Source: an uncultured Bacilli bacterium | GTDB lineage: Bacteria > Bacillota_I > Bacilli_A > RFN20 > CAG-826 | DNA length: 8,991 nucleotides | Direction of reading: 5' to 3' | Assembly: GCA_934133115.1 (NCBI GenBank) | Contig: CAKPAV010000054.1 | Location: 1 to 8,991, forward strand | Part shown: positions 5,834 to 8,991 of the stretch, one piece after another | How positions within the stretch are numbered: the stretch's first letter is position 1 | Layout of the letters: every line of letters starts with the position of its first letter | Program-made: the position numbers and the translations under genes | Notes under the pieces: generated by a model | Seen by the model: only the letters and a program-made list of their open reading frames with translations | The model's database searches: none | Told to the model about the DNA's origin: nothing

Positions 5834-6769
5834 ATGGAAAACATTATAGAAGTTAAAAATTTAACAAAAGATTATGGAAGTGGACGTGGCGTCTTTAATG
5901 TAAGTTTTGCAGTTAAAAAAGGTGAAGTGTTTGGTTTCTTAGGCCCTAATGGTGCAGGTAAATCAACAACTATTAGACACCTAATGGGATTTTCAAAACC
6001 GGATAAAGGTAATACTTATATATTAGGAGAACCGACATTTAATAAATATTATGAAATATTAAACCATGTTGGTTACATTCCTGGAGAAATTGCTTTACCA
6101 GCGGGTTTAACAGGGTGGCAATTTTTAAGAATGATGCAAGATTTACAACATATTCATAACGAAGAAAAATTAAATAGCATGTTAACATTATTTGAATTAG
6201 ATGATGTTACGTTACAAGGTGAAACAAAAAGAATGAGTTTAGGGGTTAAAAGAAAACTGGCCATTGTTGCAGCATTCATGAGTGACCCTGATGTCTTAAT
6301 TCTTGATGAGCCTACTAGTGGACTTGATCCAGTTATGCAAGAAAACTTCATTAAATTTATTCATGAAGAAAAAAGTAGAGGTAAAACGATTTTACTTTCA
6401 AGTCATATTTTCTCAGAAATTGATTCTACTTGTGATCGTATTGCGATTATTAAAGATGGAAAAATCGTTTCTGAATTCGTCGCAGATGATTTAAAACATG
6501 CTTCAAAAAAATATTATACGGTTGATTTTAAAGATGAAAAGAATGTTAATAAATTTAAAAAATTTATTAATAAAATCCCATCTGCAGAAATCTTAAAAAT
6601 AGAAGGCAATAAAGTATTTATTTCATTAGAAGATGAAGATATGAATAAAGCAATCGAAATATTATCAGGACTAGAAATTAATGAGTTTTCAAACCGTAAG
6701 GAATCATTAGAAGATTACTTCATGAAATTCTATAAAGAAGATAAAGACTTTGGAGGTGCTTTAAAATGA
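5834..6769 (+). CDS. ABC transporter ATP-binding protein (first of a tandem pair)
   Basis: The 311-residue cytoplasmic ATPase has a strong ribosome site (GAGGAGG, 5821-5827, six bases before ATG). Walker A is GPNGAGKST (37-45), the signature loop is RMSLGVKRK (133-141, a variant of LSGGQ keeping S135 and G137), Walker B is VLILDEP (154-160) and the switch histidine is H191 in SSHIFSE. The Q-loop region reads GYIPGEIALP (80-89), with Glu where Gln is usual, and its paralogue shares this feature. Residues ~220-311 form a C-terminal extension beyond the nucleotide-binding domain. It should hydrolyse ATP to drive an ABC-2-type exporter formed with the permease at 7670. It is the first gene after the operator array and overlaps the next ATPase gene by 4 bp (ATGA). 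The substrate is unknown; regulated drug, peptide or lipid efflux is typical for such loci. Confidence 0.9.
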   Translation: MENIIEVKNLTKDYGSGRGVFNVSFAVKKGEVFGFLGPNGAGKSTTIRHLMGFSKPDKGNTYILGEPTFNKYYEILNHVGYIPGEIALPAGLTGWQFLRMMQDLQHIHNEEKLNSMLTLFELDDVTLQGETKRMSLGVKRKLAIVAAFMSDPDVLILDEPTSGLDPVMQENFIKFIHEEKSRGKTILLSSHIFSEIDSTCDRIAIIKDGKIVSEFVADDLKHASKKYYTVDFKDEKNVNKFKKFINKIPSAEILKIEGNKVFISLEDEDMNKAIEILSGLEINEFSNRKESLEDYFMKFYKEDKDFGGALK

Positions 6770-7668
6770 GTGTCATTGAAATAAAAAACTTAACAAAAGA
6801 TTATGGAAATAATCAAGGAGTATTTGACATCAATTTAAATATCGAAAAAGGCGAAATGATTGGATTCGTTGGCACTAATGGAAGTGGTAAAACAACAACT
6901 ATTCGTAACATTATGGGATTTATTAAACCTACAAGCGGAGAAGTATTAGTTAACAATAAATCTTCTTGGGAACATGCAAGTGAAATTGTAAAAGATATTG
7001 GTTATGTACCTGGAGAAATTGCTTTCCCGGATTTAAAAACTGGTATTGATTTTCTTAAATGTCAAGCAGAGTTCTTAAACATGAAGAATATGGATTACGC
7101 CAATGAACTAATTGAAAGATTACAATTAGATCCACATGCTAATTTAAAAAGAATGAGTAAAGGTATGAAACAAAAAACCGCACTAGTTGCAGCTTTAATG
7201 AATGATGCCCCAATTATTATTCTTGATGAACCAACCACTGGTCTAGATCCTTTGATGCGTGTAACCTTCCTAGATATTATCAAAGAAGAGCATAAAAAAG
7301 GAAAAACAATATTTATGTCTAGTCATATGTTTGAAGAACTTGAAACAACATGTGACCGTGTTGCCTTAATTAATGATGGAAAAATTATTGATGTTGTGAA
7401 TATGGATGAGATTCGTAATCGTCCAATTAAAGATTTTAAAATTGAATTTAATTCTACTGATGATTATAAGAATTTCTTAAAAGAAAAATATGTGATTACT
7501 CGTAAACAAAAACAATATAATCAAGTGACTATTTCAATTAACGCTAAGGAGACAGGGGAATTATTAAAAACATTAAAAAACTATGATGTGAAATTCATTT
7601 CTGAAATACCTTATACCTTAGAAAAACATTTTAAAAAAGTACTATTAGAAAAAAAGGAGAGTAAGTAA
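6766..7668 (+). CDS. ABC transporter ATP-binding protein (second of a tandem pair)
   Basis: The 300-residue ATPase starts at the ATG of an ATGA overlap with the first ATPase, with GGAGGT at 6752-6757 upstream, so the two are translationally coupled. Walker A is GTNGSGKTT (36-44), the signature is RMSKGMKQK (129-137), Walker B is IIILDEP (150-156) and the switch histidine is H187 in SSHMFEE. Like its neighbour it has Glu at the Q-loop (GYVPGEIAFP, 79-88) and an ~80-residue C-terminal extension. The openings (IEIKNLTKDYG against IEVKNLTKDYG) and motif order show that the two are close paralogues from a tandem duplication. Both retain catalytic acids (D154 and E155 here), so neither looks like a dead subunit. 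They probably form a heterodimer serving one permease, but two homodimers for different conditions cannot be excluded. Confidence 0.9.
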   Translation: MSVIEIKNLTKDYGNNQGVFDINLNIEKGEMIGFVGTNGSGKTTTIRNIMGFIKPTSGEVLVNNKSSWEHASEIVKDIGYVPGEIAFPDLKTGIDFLKCQAEFLNMKNMDYANELIERLQLDPHANLKRMSKGMKQKTALVAALMNDAPIIILDEPTTGLDPLMRVTFLDIIKEEHKKGKTIFMSSHMFEELETTCDRVALINDGKIIDVVNMDEIRNRPIKDFKIEFNSTDDYKNFLKEKYVITRKQKQYNQVTISINAKETGELLKTLKNYDVKFISEIPYTLEKHFKKVLLEKKESK

Positions 7669-7669
7669 T

Positions 7670-8991
7670 ATGTTTAGTAAAGCACTTTTTAAACAATCTT
7701 GTAAAGCAAATGGTACAATGTGGGCTATTATCACATTTGCAGTTTGCTTCATGTTAGCGTGTGTTATGCTTATTAGTGGTAATGGTAATATTGGTGAAAC
7801 TAAAAATGCAATTCAAGATACCATTGTTACGAAAGAAATTGATGCACTTTTAGAAAAACAATCAATTAGTTTTTATACTACCCAAACTGATGGCATGATT
7901 CAATTTGATAATTATTTCGTTGAAGAGGCAAGTGATGCATTAGTTTATGATGGAAGATTTAATTATTGGTTAAACGCTATGCCAAAAAGTAGTGATTATA
8001 GCGATTTAAATCAATATCAACAAGAAATGGTGACTTGGCAAGGTCAAATGCCTACACCAGAAACATTAGTCGAACAATTATATGCAAAAAATTATAGTGA
8101 CTGGACTAAAAATCAACCAGTTAGAGAAAACTATGATAGTGAGCAAGCTTATAACGAAGCCTTAGTTAGTTGGTCAAGTAGCAATCCCGCTAATCAAAAA
8201 GGTGCATTAAGTGCTAGCTTCTTAGTCGCTACTAGTCAATTAAAAGAATATTATTATGAAGAAAACGAAGCAGGAGAAAAAGTAGAAACTACTGCTGGAA
8301 CTGAAAGATTTGGTACAACTATGTTTGCCATTAAACCAGATATGGTAAGTCCAGAAATTTTTACTGATAATAATGAAAAGATGTTTGATGATTATGATGT
8401 TGCTTCATTAGTAATGCACATTAGTGCAGGAGATGTTAGCACTTATTTAACTAGCGAAGAAAGAAATGAATATCGTGCTGATCGTGCCGAAACTGCTTCA
8501 TCAGTGTTCTTAGCTGGACAAGTAACTAAACCAGATATGGTTAGTACAATTATTGATGCATTATCTACTTATGGCGTTGATGAAGAAAAATATGCTTCAT
8601 TTAATTATAACTATCAATCAGTATGTCATATGTCAATGACAAGCACAATTAGTTACCGTAATCGTTTGGCTTATGAAGTTGGTTTATTAGATGAAAAATT
8701 AGCAAATGGCGAAATTAAAAATCAAGAAGAATATAAGGTTGCTTATGCCAAAATGAATGAAGAATTAATTGGCGATGTTGCAGGAAGTTTATTATCTTCT
8801 TTACCTAGTGATGTTTCAGATGCTTTAAAAGAAGTAGGAACACTTGATTTATATAGCTTAATTGTTGGCTCTATCTTTTATAAATTAGCGGGATTATTAT
8901 TACCTATTATTTATATGATTATGGCTTCTAATAACTTAATTAGTGGTCAAGTTGATAGTGGTTCTATGGCTTATGTCTTATCAACATCAAC
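7670..8991 (+). CDS. ABC-2-type transporter permease, N-terminal part (3' truncated by window)
   Basis: The frame starts at ATG 7670, one base after the preceding stop and nine bases after AAGGAGA (7654-7660). It stays open through 440 codons to the window end. A membrane helix at about residues 17-36 (WAIITFAVCFMLACVMLI) follows a short basic N-terminus (MFSKALFKQSCK). A long hydrophilic segment (about 37-393), rich in Tyr, Ser, Asp and Glu, comes next. Hydrophobicity then resumes at about 394-420 (SLIVGSIFYKLAGLLLPII), followed by a SGQVDSGSMAYVLSTST stretch typical of ABC-2 permeases that carry an MAYVLSTP-like motif. The missing part should hold the remaining helices. The large segment between the first two helices should lie outside the membrane. 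With the two upstream ATPases it makes a complete efflux system; the substrate is unknown. No frameshift or internal stop is seen. Confidence 0.85.
   Translation, partial: MFSKALFKQSCKANGTMWAIITFAVCFMLACVMLISGNGNIGETKNAIQDTIVTKEIDALLEKQSISFYTTQTDGMIQFDNYFVEEASDALVYDGRFNYWLNAMPKSSDYSDLNQYQQEMVTWQGQMPTPETLVEQLYAKNYSDWTKNQPVRENYDSEQAYNEALVSWSSSNPANQKGALSASFLVATSQLKEYYYEENEAGEKVETTAGTERFGTTMFAIKPDMVSPEIFTDNNEKMFDDYDVASLVMHISAGDVSTYLTSEERNEYRADRAETASSVFLAGQVTKPDMVSTIIDALSTYGVDEEKYASFNYNYQSVCHMSMTSTISYRNRLAYEVGLLDEKLANGEIKNQEEYKVAYAKMNEELIGDVAGSLLSSLPSDVSDALKEVGTLDLYSLIVGSIFYKLAGLLLPIIYMIMASNNLISGQVDSGSMAYVLSTS

Noticed and set aside
6154..6494. Short open frames overlapping the ATPase genes (also 1281-1481, 2280-2474, 3100-3330, 7095-7283)
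   Set aside because: They lie wholly inside well-supported genes in other frames, have no recognisable motifs or ribosome sites, and several minus-strand ones merely mirror the Walker B coding region.
6766..6769. Mycoplasma-type code with TGA read as tryptophan
   Set aside because: TGA at 6767-6769 ends the first ATPase in a classic ATGA coupling, and all inspected tryptophans use TGG.
5834..8991. Bce-type antimicrobial-peptide detoxification module
   Set aside because: Bce systems have one ATPase, a ten-helix permease and a two-component system. Here there are two ATPases, a TetR regulator and an ABC-2-like permease start.

Overview
The window is AT-rich (about one third G+C by eye) and looks like a chromosomal segment of an anaerobic, fermentative, low-GC Firmicute. 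Erysipelotrichia, Clostridia or a related gut lineage would all fit, but no marker gene fixes the taxon. Shine-Dalgarno sites are strong (AGGAGG-type). TGA is used as a stop (ATGA junction at 6766-6769) and tryptophans are TGG, so the code is standard and not the mycoplasma one. Eight genes fill the window with little spare DNA. The first and last genes are cut by the window edges.

Region 1 (1-3551) is the 3' part of an operon for hydrogen metabolism and, by inference, hydrogen sensing. It holds the C-terminal part of a sensory [FeFe]-hydrogenase-like protein (end of the H-cluster domain, a four-cysteine 4Fe-4S domain, PAS, C-terminal helix). An overlapping SpoIIE/PP2C-type phosphatase with an uncharacterised C-terminal domain follows, then a complete cysteine-rich catalytic [FeFe] hydrogenase. 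The inferred logic is H2 or redox state -> H-cluster/PAS sensor -> serine/threonine phosphatase -> regulator outside the window -> hydrogenase expression. An intrinsic terminator closes the operon.

Region 2 (3495-5128) holds a DMT/EamA-family transporter and a Gph-like HAD phosphatase, tightly spaced. A consensus TATAAT box overlaps the left arm of the hydrogenase terminator, so the transporter promoter appears fused to the preceding terminator.

Region 3 (5121-8991) is a drug- or peptide-export-like module: a TetR-family regulator on the minus strand, divergent from two paralogous ABC ATPases and a large ABC-2-type permease that runs off the window. The 143-bp divergent spacer carries five AACAWYGTT-like palindromic boxes with near-symmetric spacing (17, 25, 26, 17 bp) around a clear tetR promoter (TTGACA-17-TATATT).

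The HAD and tetR genes converge and overlap by 8 bp. Each has a terminator-like hairpin with a T-run, and each hairpin lies inside the coding sequence of the opposite gene. The two mRNAs would therefore overlap antisense for about 400 nt. This and the operator array are the most distinctive non-coding signals in the window. No RNA gene, CRISPR array, insertion sequence or stretch over 300 bases without a gene was seen.
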